From assembly GCA_041591635.1 (NCBI GenBank), contig JBFHRO010000004.1:1-36546 (forward strand): a DNA stretch of 36,546 nucleotides, written 5' to 3'. A program made the translations under genes and the position numbers. This DNA comes from JACKOD01 sp041591635 (GTDB taxonomy: Bacteria > Pseudomonadota > Gammaproteobacteria > Pseudomonadales > Oleiphilaceae). Every line of letters begins with the position of its first letter. Position 1 is the stretch's first letter. Below are positions 1-7,691 of this stretch, piece by piece. The notes beneath the pieces are model-generated. The model was given only the letters and a program-made list of their open reading frames with translations, did not search any database and was not told the origin of the DNA.

Positions 1-131
1 CCACCTCGGCCTCGCCTCCAAATCCACCAATGATCGAATCAACGCCGAAAATGGCAAACGTAAATACGATGAAACCGACGATGATCTTTGAAATAGTGCC
101 CTGAGCATTATCTCGTATGTTCTGAAGCATT
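1..131 (-). CDS. ppiD: Peptidyl-prolyl isomerase PpiD, N-terminal fragment
   Basis: This is the first 43 codons of a gene that runs off the left edge. The ATG is at 129-131 on the minus strand. The peptide begins MLQNIRDNAQGTISKIIVGF and continues into a single hydrophobic span (about residues 15-36) with FTFAIFGVDS. This is the typical signal-anchor start of PpiD/SurA_N-type periplasmic folding factors. PpiD is an inner-membrane-anchored chaperone that helps newly exported outer-membrane proteins; its parvulin domain would lie outside the window. Its place directly downstream of hupB, after lon, is the usual enterobacterial and pseudomonad order and supports the call. A terminator lies between hupB and this gene, so it probably has its own promoter. 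Confidence 0.85.
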
Positions 132-174
132 GAGCCCCCAAAATTCTGGTTTAGATACTGCCGACGAATCGAAA

Positions 175-210
175 ATAAAAAAAGCGCCTTCTATCTAAAG
201 AACGCGCTTT
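175..210 (-). terminator. Rho-independent terminator after hupB
   Basis: On the minus strand AAAGCGC (210-204) pairs with GCGCTTT (187-181). An inner TTCT/AGAA extension follows a G-G mismatch, the loop is six bases, and a T-rich run follows. It lies 60 bases after the hupB stop and before ppiD. Confidence 0.8.
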
Positions 211-270
211 AACAAACACCCGTCTACCTGTTTCAAAAAACAGGCATCGGTGACCGCAACAAAAGCGAAC

Positions 271-543
271 TCAGTTTACGGCATCCTTTAACGCTTTACC
301 TGCTTTGAACCCGGGAACCTTCGCGGCAGCAATTTTTATTTCTGCACCAGTTTGGGGGTTTCGACCAGTGCGCGCGGCGCGCTCTTTAACCGCAAAAGTA
401 CCAAATCCAATCAGTGTCACCTGATCACCTTTTTTCAATGCCTCACACACACTGGAGGTCATCGCATCCAGGGCGCGGCTCGCCGCGGCCTTTGATATGT
501 CTGCACCTGCGGCTATTGCATCCACTAATTCTGATTTATTCAC
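271..543 (-). CDS. hupB: DNA-binding protein HU-beta
   Basis: This 90-residue protein has full HU/IHF length. It bends and compacts DNA as a dimer and binds without strong sequence preference. The N-terminal MNKSELVDAIA helix, the VTLIGFGTF core, and the arm segment with RTGRNPQTG (about residues 58-66) that inserts into the minor groove are all present. The C-terminus PGFKAGKALKDAVN is typical of HU-beta rather than IHF. The start codon is GTG at 541-543; a strong AAAGGGG sits six bases upstream, so the GTG is well supported. The position between lon and ppiD is the conserved hupB locus. Expression likely comes from the near-consensus promoter at 701-730, which leaves a leader of about 150 bases. 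Confidence 0.97.
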   Translation of the reverse strand: MNKSELVDAIAAGADISKAAASRALDAMTSSVCEALKKGDQVTLIGFGTFAVKERAARTGRNPQTGAEIKIAAAKVPGFKAGKALKDAVN

Positions 544-700
544 ACAAAACCCCTTTAATAGCTGACTTATAAATTCAGATAAACCTGTTGACTCTGCTTG
601 AGCAGCTTTCCAGTTTCCAACGCTTTTCTTGTTGTATAGAAATATCGGCTGCAGACTACCACAAACTCTACGATTCTATGGCAAAAATGGCGGCGCGTAT

Positions 701-730
701 TTTATACCAACTGCCTTCAAGCCATGTCAA
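701..730 (-). promoter_or_regulatory. Strong sigma-70 promoter for hupB
   Basis: The minus strand carries a perfect -35 TTGACA (730-725), an 18-base spacer and -10 TATAAA (706-701). A TG dinucleotide stands one base before the -10, giving an extended -10. It lies between the lon stop and hupB. Confidence 0.75.
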
Positions 731-742
731 GCAAGAGCCTTA

Positions 743-3151
743 CTAATGCGTGTTTATTCTATCTACTGCATCACTGTCATCATCGGTTTTGACGGCTGCT
801 GGTTCTTCCTTTTGTTCCGCATCGCCAGATCCGGCAGGCTGTTGTTTATAGGCGAGTGCAATGTCCAGCACTTCATCAATCCATTTCACTGGAATTATTT
901 GCAATTGGGACTTGATGTTTTCTGGCACTTCCTTAAGGTCTTTTCGATTCTGCTCAGGAATCAGCACCGTACTGATCCCTCCTCGATGGGCTGCAAGCAG
1001 TTTTTCTTTAAGACCGCCAATGGCCAACACCTGACCCCGTAAGGTTATCTCACCTGTCATTGCCACATTCGCCTTCACAGGGATACCGGTGAGCGATGAC
1101 ACTATGGCTGTGCACATGGCGATACCGGCACTGGGACCATCCTTGGGCGTTGCGCCTTCAGGCACATGAATGTGAATATCGTTGAGCTCATGGAAGTTTT
1201 CAGCGATGCCAAGCACCTTGGCGCGGCTTCGGACCACAGTCAATGCAGCCTGAATGGATTCCTGCATTACATCACCAAGAGACCCCGTTTTTATAACCTT
1301 GCCTTTGCCTTTGACTGCCGAAGATTCTATCGTTAAGAGCTCCCCCCCTACCTGTGTCCAGGCCAATCCAGTAACCTGACCAACGTTATCCAGCTCTTCC
1401 GCGACACCAAAGGTAAACTTCCGTACACCACAAAATACTTCGAGATTGCTTGAATCCACGACAGTGGCGGCCGTCGATCCTTTGGCCACATGCTCCTTGA
1501 CGACTTTACGGCAGACCTTTGATATTTCGCGCTCCAGCCCCCTGACGCCGGCTTCGCGAGTGTAATAACGTACGATGTCGCGCACAGCCTCTTCGGCAAT
1601 TACCACCTCTGATTTGCCCAGTCCATTTTGTTCGACCTGTTTCGGTATCAAATAACGCTCAGCGATATTGACCTTTTCATCTTCGGTGTAACCAGGTATC
1701 CGAATAATCTCCATTCGATCCAGCAGGGCCGGTGGAATATTCATCGAATTGGAAGTGCAAACAAACATCACATCTGAAAGATCGTAATCGACCTCAAGGT
1801 AGTGGTCACTGAAGGTATGATTTTGTTCTGGATCAAGCACCTCCAAAAGAGCAGACGCGGGATCGCCGCGATGGTCAGCCCCCATCTTATCGATCTCGTC
1901 GAGTAAAAAGAGTGGGTTCTTAACGCCAACTTTCGATATTTTCTGAACCAGCTTTCCTGGCATAGATCCAATATAGGTTCTTCTATGACCGCGAATTTCC
2001 GCTTCATCGCGAACACCACCAAGAGCCATTCGCGTATATTTGCGATTCGTTGCCTTGGCTATCGACTGACCCAATGATGTTTTTCCGACCCCCGGTGGCC
2101 CCACCAAACAGAGGACGGGACCTTTGAGTTTTTTTACGCGTCCTTGAACGGCCAAAAACTCAATAATACGCTCTTTTACTTCATCAAGTCCGTAATGGTC
2201 AGATTCCAATATTTCCTGTGCCTTGGCCAAATCATGCCTTACCTTGCTGCGCTTTTTCCATGGCAGATTCAGCAGCCAGTCAATATAACCTCTAACCACA
2301 GTAGCCTCGGCAGACATCGGAGACATCATGCGCAGCTTGCTCAGTTCAGCAGTAGCTTTTTTCAAAGCCTCTTCGGTCATGCCTGCTTGCTGAATGCGTT
2401 TCTCGATGTCATCGAATTCGTTACCGGTTTCACTGCCAAGCGATCCCATTTCTTTCTGAATAGCCTTCATCTGCTCATTCAGATAATACTCACGCTGGCT
2501 ACGCTCCATCTGTTTTTTAACCCGTCCCCGAATGCGCCGTTCGACCTGAATCACATCCATTTCTCCGTCGATTCGGTCGAGCATGATGTTGACCCGCTTA
2601 TGGACATCAAGCTCATTCAGCAAACTCTGCTTTTCTTCGATCTTCATCTCCATGTGGGATGCAATAGTATCCACCAGACGACTGGGATCAGTGATAGCCG
2701 CTAACGAGTTGGCAATTTCTGCTGGGACTTTTTTACTGAGTTTCGAATACTTCTCGAATTCCTCGAACAGTGTTTTCAGAAGACCGGCTGATTCCTTCGC
2801 ATCGAACTCCGGCTCAACAATATCGACCGCTGAAACGGTCACATAACCACTTGCATCTGCAAGGCGATTAATGCTTACCCGACTAATCCCCTCAACCAAA
2901 ACTTTCACCGTACCGTCCGGAAGCTTTAGCAACTGAAGGATGGATGCCAGTGTCCCTACCTTGAAAATGTCTTTGCTCGCCGGGTCATCAACACTCGCGT
3001 CCTTTTGTGCAACCAGTACTATCTTTTTATCTCCCTCCATGGCCACTTCCAGAGCCTTGATAGACTTTTCACGCCCGACAAAAAGTGGGATAACCATGTG
3101 CGGAAACACGACCACATCCCTTAGTGGCAAGAGGGGGAATTCGATTGACAT
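743..3151 (-). CDS. lon: ATP-dependent protease Lon
   Basis: At 802 residues this is full length for a LonA protease, the cytoplasmic enzyme that degrades misfolded and short-lived regulatory proteins. An N-terminal LON substrate domain (PLLPLRDVVVFPHMVIPLF at the start) is followed by a coiled region. The AAA+ module has Walker A GPPGVGKT near residue 350 and Walker B LFLLDEIDK. The C-terminal protease domain has the Ser-Lys dyad in KDGPSAG and GLKEKLLAAHRGG. The last 35 or so residues form an acidic, Lon-tail-like extension. I chose the ATG at 3151 because MSIEFPLLPLRD aligns with the usual start; an in-frame TTG at 3202 would add 17 atypical residues. It lies after clpX, separated by a terminator, with a heat-shock-like promoter candidate at 3245-3272. 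Confidence 0.98.
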   Translation of the reverse strand: MSIEFPLLPLRDVVVFPHMVIPLFVGREKSIKALEVAMEGDKKIVLVAQKDASVDDPASKDIFKVGTLASILQLLKLPDGTVKVLVEGISRVSINRLADASGYVTVSAVDIVEPEFDAKESAGLLKTLFEEFEKYSKLSKKVPAEIANSLAAITDPSRLVDTIASHMEMKIEEKQSLLNELDVHKRVNIMLDRIDGEMDVIQVERRIRGRVKKQMERSQREYYLNEQMKAIQKEMGSLGSETGNEFDDIEKRIQQAGMTEEALKKATAELSKLRMMSPMSAEATVVRGYIDWLLNLPWKKRSKVRHDLAKAQEILESDHYGLDEVKERIIEFLAVQGRVKKLKGPVLCLVGPPGVGKTSLGQSIAKATNRKYTRMALGGVRDEAEIRGHRRTYIGSMPGKLVQKISKVGVKNPLFLLDEIDKMGADHRGDPASALLEVLDPEQNHTFSDHYLEVDYDLSDVMFVCTSNSMNIPPALLDRMEIIRIPGYTEDEKVNIAERYLIPKQVEQNGLGKSEVVIAEEAVRDIVRYYTREAGVRGLEREISKVCRKVVKEHVAKGSTAATVVDSSNLEVFCGVRKFTFGVAEELDNVGQVTGLAWTQVGGELLTIESSAVKGKGKVIKTGSLGDVMQESIQAALTVVRSRAKVLGIAENFHELNDIHIHVPEGATPKDGPSAGIAMCTAIVSSLTGIPVKANVAMTGEITLRGQVLAIGGLKEKLLAAHRGGISTVLIPEQNRKDLKEVPENIKSQLQIIPVKWIDEVLDIALAYKQQPAGSGDAEQKEEPAAVKTDDDSDAVDRINTH

Positions 3152-3244
3152 AAGAGTATTTGCCTTTTCGTTATAATGGATTGCTATCCGAAACCCGATC
3201 AACCAAGACTCTTGATCAACGGCGACTGCATGTCTTGAACAAGA

Positions 3245-3272
3245 ATGTGGGGGCTATCTGTTTAAATACAAG
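3245..3272 (-). promoter_or_regulatory. Candidate sigma-32-like promoter for lon
   Basis: On the minus strand CTTGTA (3272-3267) stands 13 bases before CCCCCACAT (3253-3245). This resembles the heat-shock pattern of CTTGAA, 11-16 bases, then CCCCAT. It lies about 95 bases upstream of the lon ATG and just after the clpX terminator. Lon is a known heat-shock gene in E. coli. The match is imperfect in both elements. Confidence 0.45.
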
Positions 3273-3280
3273 CCGAGAAA

Positions 3281-3303
3281 ACAAAAAAGGGGCGCTCGGC
3301 CCC
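3281..3303 (-). terminator. Rho-independent terminator after clpX
   Basis: On the minus strand GGGGC (3303-3299) and GCCCC (3293-3289) form a GC-rich stem around a five-base loop. Six T residues follow. It lies 22 bases after the clpX stop. Confidence 0.9.
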
Positions 3304-3324
3304 GATGATATCAGGCACAGTAGA

Positions 3325-4611
3325 TCAGTCGTTTGGAACGGCCTTGGCTTGCTGCTCTGTATTGGCGTAGATCTTTATAGGTTCAGATTCACCGTGAATC
3401 ACACTCTCATCTATAACCACTTTGCTTACGCCTTTTTCGGACGGAATCATGTACATGGTATCCAGAAGCACGTTTTCCAGGATCGATCGCAATCCGCGCG
3501 CCCCCGTCTTTCTGTCCATGGCTTTCTTGGCTACAGCCCGCAATGCTTCGTCACGGAAATCAACCTCAACCCCCTCCATTTCAAACAGTTTATGATACTG
3601 CTTGGTCAACGCATTTTTAGGTTCGGTGAGAATTTGAATCAAAGCACTCTCATCCAGTTCGTTTAAGGTGGCAATAACAGGCAATCGACCAACAAACTCC
3701 GGAATCAGACCGTATTTAACCAAATCTTCGGTTTCAACTTCTCTTAAAACGTCTCCAACAGCTTTGGCGGCTTCTTTGCTTTTTACTACGGCGGCAAATC
3801 CAATACTGCTGCGCTCCGATCTGTCGCTGATCACCTTATCCAGCCCGGCAAAAGCACCGCCACAGATAAACAGAATATTGGAGGTGTCGACCTGCAAAAA
3901 TTCCTGTTGAGGGTGCTTTCTCCCCCCTTGAGGAGGAACCGAAGCAACCGTGCCTTCGATAAGCTTGAGCAACGCCTGCTGAACCCCCTCACCAGAAACA
4001 TCGCGCGTTATCGAAGGGTTGTCTGACTTGCGCGATATCTTGTCTATTTCGTCGATATAAACGATGCCCTTTTGCGCTTTCTCGACATCGTAGTCGCACT
4101 TCTGAAGCAGTTTCTGAATGATGTTTTCAACATCTTCCCCTACAGAGCCGGCTTCGGTTAGCGTCGTAGCGTCAGCTATCGTAAATGGAACATTGAGCAT
4201 TCTGGCAAGTGTTTCAGCCAGCAACGTCTTCCCGCTCCCGGTGGGGCCAATCAGCAAGATATTGCTTTTTCCAAGCTCAATATCCGACTTTTTGTCGCCA
4301 AAACGCAGCCGTTTGTAGTGATTATAGACAGCAACAGCAAGGACAATTTTTGCACGCTCCTGCCCGATGACGTACTCATCGAGCGTGGCTTTGATTTCCG
4401 TCGGAACAGGCAATCTGTCACTGCGATCTTCCGTTGTCGTTTCCTGAATTTCTTCACGGATTATGTCGTTACAAAGATCAACACACTCATCGCAAATAAA
4501 AACCGAGGGCCCGGCAATCAGCTTCCTGACCTCGTGCTGGCTTTTGCCGCAAAAAGAGCAGTAAAGCAACTTACCATTGTCATCGCCCTTACCACTTTTA
4601 TGGTCAGCCAT
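3325..4611 (-). CDS. clpX: ATP-dependent Clp protease ATP-binding subunit ClpX
   Basis: The 428-residue AAA+ unfoldase delivers substrates to the ClpP chamber. An N-terminal C4 zinc-binding domain is visible as CSFCGKS and FICDECVDLC (about residues 18-47). The AAA+ core follows with Walker A GPTGSGKT, Walker B VYIDEIDK, the GYVG-like pore region, and an IGF segment (SSIGFAA) that corresponds to the ClpP-docking loop. The C-terminal sensor-2 region has KTGARGLRSILE. The ATG at 4611 has GAGG seven bases upstream. It lies 88 bases downstream of clpP in the normal clpP-clpX order, and could be read from the clpP transcript or from its own promoter. Confidence 0.98.
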   Translation of the reverse strand: MADHKSGKGDDNGKLLYCSFCGKSQHEVRKLIAGPSVFICDECVDLCNDIIREEIQETTTEDRSDRLPVPTEIKATLDEYVIGQERAKIVLAVAVYNHYKRLRFGDKKSDIELGKSNILLIGPTGSGKTLLAETLARMLNVPFTIADATTLTEAGSVGEDVENIIQKLLQKCDYDVEKAQKGIVYIDEIDKISRKSDNPSITRDVSGEGVQQALLKLIEGTVASVPPQGGRKHPQQEFLQVDTSNILFICGGAFAGLDKVISDRSERSSIGFAAVVKSKEAAKAVGDVLREVETEDLVKYGLIPEFVGRLPVIATLNELDESALIQILTEPKNALTKQYHKLFEMEGVEVDFRDEALRAVAKKAMDRKTGARGLRSILENVLLDTMYMIPSEKGVSKVVIDESVIHGESEPIKIYANTEQQAKAVPND

Positions 4612-4699
4612 TTATTTACCTCAATTCTAACTAAGGACACATCAAGCTTCAGCCAAGTGCCAATACAAACAAGAATTCTTAACGCCAAGTCCGATAGTA

Positions 4700-5341
4700 T
4701 TATTTATTCGGCACGCGTTTATCAAGCACAGAATCCACCAAGCCATAGGCAACCGCCGCAGCGGCATCCATGAAATTATCCCTATCCGTATCCTTTTTGA
4801 TCGTATCCAAGGATTGCCCGGTATGCTCAGACAAAATGCGATTAAGCTTGTCTCTGATGGTAAGTATTTCCTTGGTATGAATTTCAATGTCAGTGGCCTG
4901 TCCCTGATACCCCCCCAGAGGCTGATGAATCATCATCCTTGAATTTGGGAGACAAAAGCGCTTGCCCTTGGCTCCGCCGGCAAGCAAAAACGCCCCCATA
5001 CTGCAAGCCTGGCCAATGCACAGCGTTGACACGTTTGGTTTTATGAATTGCATCGTGTCATAGATTGCCATTCCTGCAGTGACGGAGCCTCCGGGCGAGT
5101 TGATATAAAGATGTATATCCTTGTCGGGATTTTCAGACTCAAGGAACAGTAACTGAGCCACCACGAGATTGGCCATATAATCCTCGACCTGGCCAACAAG
5201 AAATATCACGCGTTCTTTTAGTAATCGCGAGTAAATATCAAAGGAACGCTCTCCTCTGGCTGTCTGCTCAATAACGATCGGCACCAAACCGGCGTTGGTG
5301 ATAACCTCAGATTGACCTGACTTAGTCTCAAATTGCCTCAT
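4700..5341 (-). CDS. clpP: ATP-dependent Clp protease proteolytic subunit ClpP
   Basis: This 213-residue serine peptidase forms the two-ring barrel used by ClpX and ClpA. The catalytic Ser is in GQACSMGAFLL, the catalytic His in SRMMIHQPLGG, and the Asp in the KDTDRDNFM region. The YINSPGGSVTAGMAIYDTM oxyanion region is intact. A short N-terminal segment before GLVPIVIEQT is probably processed, as in E. coli. I chose the ATG at 5341, which has AAGGGA ten bases upstream. A TTG at 5389 would overlap the preceding terminator arm and add 16 residues. It follows tig after a perfect hairpin, so independent initiation is likely even though the gene order tig-clpP-clpX-lon is conserved. Confidence 0.98.
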   Translation of the reverse strand: MRQFETKSGQSEVITNAGLVPIVIEQTARGERSFDIYSRLLKERVIFLVGQVEDYMANLVVAQLLFLESENPDKDIHLYINSPGGSVTAGMAIYDTMQFIKPNVSTLCIGQACSMGAFLLAGGAKGKRFCLPNSRMMIHQPLGGYQGQATDIEIHTKEILTIRDKLNRILSEHTGQSLDTIKKDTDRDNFMDAAAAVAYGLVDSVLDKRVPNK

Positions 5342-5387
5342 TATTCGATATTCCCTTGGATAATTATCACTCGCAACAGTCAAATAC

Positions 5388-5415
5388 AAAACAGCCGGAC
5401 TAATCCGGCTGTTTT
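5388..5415. terminator. Bidirectional-type terminator between tig and clpP
   Basis: A perfect 12-bp inverted repeat (AAAACAGCCGGA at 5388-5399, its complement at 5404-5415) surrounds a four-base loop. The flanking A and T runs give a short T tail on either strand. In context it ends tig transcription on the minus strand. Confidence 0.85.
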
Positions 5416-5449
5416 GATTCTAGCTTATTTTTTCACGCCTTCCGGTTAA

Positions 5450-6769
5450 TCAGCCGACTTTTTTTGGCTTGTCTGCGGGGCGCACAGCATCTTCGTAACT
5501 GACATTAGCCTCTGTCACTTTAGCCTGCGCCAAAATAAAGTCCACGACAGCTTCTTCCAATACCACAGAGTGTATCTGCGCCATTTGTTCCTTGTTATTC
5601 TTGTACCACTCTACCACTTGCTCAGGCTCTTGATAGGTACTTGCAATATCTTGCAATTTCGCATCGACGCTTGCAGGATCAACCTTGATGTCGTTTTTGT
5701 TAACGACTTCAGCAAACAGCATGCCAACTTTTACACGCTGCGTCGCCTGATCTTTGAATATTTCGGCCGGCAAATCGGAGGCTTTGAACTGCTTCATGCC
5801 ACCAAACTGACGCACCGCGTCGTTACGAAGCCGGTCAATTTCCTGGGAAACCAGCGTCTGCGGAACATCAATCTCATGAGCCGCCAACAACCCCGAAATC
5901 ACTTGCTGCTTCACCTTGTTAAGGGTCGCCTGCTTTAATTCCCGCTCCATGTTTTTCACGATTTCGGAGCGAAACTCGGACTCGTTATCAGTTTCAATGC
6001 CGAACTTATTAAAAAACTCTTTGTTCAGTTCGGGAAGAAGCTGTTCTTTTACTTCTTTCACAGTCACGTCAAATGTGGCCGGTTTTCCGGCCAAATCAGC
6101 GTTGTGATAAGCCTCGGGGAAAGTGACTGCCACTTCTCTATTTTGCCCAGCCTCTGCGCCAATTAATCCCTCTTCAAATCCCGGAATCATTTGACCGGAA
6201 CCGATGCCAATTGAGGCGTTCGTGGCCGTTCCACCTTCAAAAGCAACACCATCAACAGTGCCCTGGTAATCAGCGATTACTACATCACCCGATTGTGCAG
6301 CCCGATCCACGGACTTCAGGGTGGCATATTGCCGACGTAATACGCCAAGCATGTTGTCTACATCTTTGTCTTCTATAGTGGCAACCTGTTTTTCTACGGT
6401 AATTTCTGTCAGGTCACCCAGCGTAATTTCCGGCATCACCTCAAGAAGTACCACAAATTGAAGCTCAGCCCCTTCATCAAGGGATTTAGGCTCAAAGCGC
6501 GGATAGCCGACGGGGTTTATGCCCTCTTTTTGCAGCGCCTCAACATAGGCGTTGCGCATTACTTCACCCATCACTTCCTGGCGAACTTCCGAACCAAAAC
6601 GCCGCTTTACAACCTCCATCGGCACCTTGCCACGCCGAAAACCGTTGATGCGAGCTGATTTAGCCGTTTGCTGAAGGCGTTTTTGTACTTCTTTTTCTAC
6701 TTGCTCCGCTGGCACACTTATGGTCATGCGCCGTTCAATCGAAGAAGTCGTCTCAACAGAAACCTGCAT
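5450..6769 (-). CDS. tig: Trigger factor, ribosome-associated chaperone and prolyl isomerase
   Basis: The 439-residue protein has full trigger-factor length. It binds near the ribosome exit tunnel and shields nascent chains. The N-terminal ribosome-binding domain contains the signature GFRRGKVPMEVVKRRFG (about residues 44-60). A central FKBP-type isomerase domain (about 150-245) has GTVDGVAFEGGTA and GSGQMIPGFEEGLIG. The C-terminal helical chaperone arms follow. The ATG at 6769 has AGGA six bases upstream. It is the first protein gene after the tRNA cluster, in the typical pseudomonad order. A candidate promoter lies at 6814-6842, and a strong terminator follows the gene. Confidence 0.98.
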   Translation of the reverse strand: MQVSVETTSSIERRMTISVPAEQVEKEVQKRLQQTAKSARINGFRRGKVPMEVVKRRFGSEVRQEVMGEVMRNAYVEALQKEGINPVGYPRFEPKSLDEGAELQFVVLLEVMPEITLGDLTEITVEKQVATIEDKDVDNMLGVLRRQYATLKSVDRAAQSGDVVIADYQGTVDGVAFEGGTATNASIGIGSGQMIPGFEEGLIGAEAGQNREVAVTFPEAYHNADLAGKPATFDVTVKEVKEQLLPELNKEFFNKFGIETDNESEFRSEIVKNMERELKQATLNKVKQQVISGLLAAHEIDVPQTLVSQEIDRLRNDAVRQFGGMKQFKASDLPAEIFKDQATQRVKVGMLFAEVVNKNDIKVDPASVDAKLQDIASTYQEPEQVVEWYKNNKEQMAQIHSVVLEEAVVDFILAQAKVTEANVSYEDAVRPADKPKKVG

Positions 6770-6813
6770 GGAAATTCCTCAAAGATGGTTACCGAATTAG
6801 TCCGAGGGCAGGA

Positions 6814-6842
6814 ATACTAAAAGCCCACCCGATATATGGCAA
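6814..6842 (-). promoter_or_regulatory. Candidate sigma-70 promoter for tig
   Basis: The minus strand shows -35 TTGCCA (6842-6837), a 17-base spacer and -10 TAGTAT (6819-6814). It lies between the tRNA-Leu 3' end and the tig start. Confidence 0.45.
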
Positions 6843-6891
6843 GTCTAACGTGGGGGAATTTAATGATTGGCTGGAGTGACATCTGATAACG

Positions 6892-6977
<86 letters not shown>

Positions 6978-7059
6978 AGCTTTACTACAAAAAATAACAG
7001 CCAAAAAGAGACATCTTTTTGGCTTATCATATTTTGCTTTTCGTCATTCAAGAAGAAAT

Positions 7060-7136
7060 TGGGGTGGACGAAGGGAATCGAACCCTCGACCGCAGGTACC
7101 ACAAACCTGAGCTCTACCTATTGAGCTACGTCCACC
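7060..7136 (-). tRNA. tRNA-His (anticodon GUG)
   Basis: The acceptor arms GTGGACG and CGTCCAC pair. The discriminator is C, with CCA encoded. The extra G at position -1 (7136), needed for histidine identity, is encoded and can face C73. The anticodon loop reads TTTGTGG, giving anticodon GTG. Confidence 0.95.
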
Positions 7137-7169
7137 ACAGAACCTTTTTTGATCACTCGAATGCGTTAA

Positions 7170-7246
<77 letters not shown>

Positions 7247-7310
7247 TTTAGCCTTGCCACACCTGATAGTACGTGGTGATCAAAACCGAAAAACACGGAA
7301 TGTAAAATAG

Positions 7311-7387
7311 TGGTCGGGGTAGAGAGATTCGAACTCCCGACATTCTGCTCCCAAAGCAGACGCGCTACCAGACTGCGCTATACCCCG
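7311..7387 (-). tRNA. tRNA-Pro (anticodon UGG)
   Basis: The 77-base gene has acceptor arms CGGGGTA and TACCCCG, discriminator A and an encoded CCA. A C at position 1 is usual for proline tRNAs. The anticodon loop TTTGGGA gives anticodon TGG. It is the promoter-proximal gene of the cluster. Confidence 0.95.
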
Positions 7388-7430
7388 AACGTTTGCCTTC
7401 ACCTTCTGTGCCTCAGCAAAGATGGCGCGA

Positions 7431-7459
7431 ATAATACAGTTGCCCCATGGGGGCGTCAA
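7431..7459 (-). promoter_or_regulatory. Stable-RNA promoter for the Pro-Arg-His-Leu tRNA cluster
   Basis: The minus strand shows -35 TTGACG (7459-7454), a 17-base spacer and -10 TATTAT (7436-7431). A GC-rich discriminator (CGCGCC) follows at once, as is typical of stringently controlled stable-RNA promoters. It lies about 45 bases upstream of tRNA-Pro. The rest of the gap 7388-7611 shows no other clear element. Confidence 0.7.
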
Positions 7460-7611
7460 CAGTTATTGAGATCTTTTCCCGCCTTTTTAATGAAGGCTGG
7501 ACTGATCGTTGAGTCGATAACATGCAGCAATGAAAACACCTGTGAGCCAGGCAGAATATGACTATTCCATCCCCCTCCTTTCTGCACTATCATTGGTGCC
7601 CTTCAAAAACT

Positions 7612-7688
7612 GCCCCCGTAGCTCAGCTGGATAGAGCGTCCCCCTCCTAAGGGGAAGGCCGTGCGTTCAAATCGCGCCGGGGGCACCA
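7612..7688 (+). tRNA. tRNA-Arg (anticodon CCU)
   Basis: The 77-base gene has acceptor arms GCCCCCG and CGGGGGC, discriminator A and an encoded CCA. The anticodon stem TCCCC/GGGGA holds the loop CTCCTAA, giving anticodon CCT, which reads AGG. It is transcribed opposite to the four-gene cluster. Its 3' end lies three bases from the stop codon of the convergent GTPase gene, and I see no terminator between them. Confidence 0.93.
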
Positions 7689-7691
7689 TTT

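Noticed and set aside
629..1042. 137-codon open frame on the plus strand over the lon end
   Set aside because: It is antisense to lon and the hupB promoter; the composition does not look like a real protein.
3160..3666. 168-codon open frame on the plus strand over clpX
   Set aside because: It is the antisense of clpX and its intergenic region, with no recognisable protein and no ribosome-binding site.
7612..7688. Integration site at tRNA-Arg(CCU)
   Set aside because: This tRNA is often an attachment site, but no integrase or direct repeat of its 3' end is present in the window.
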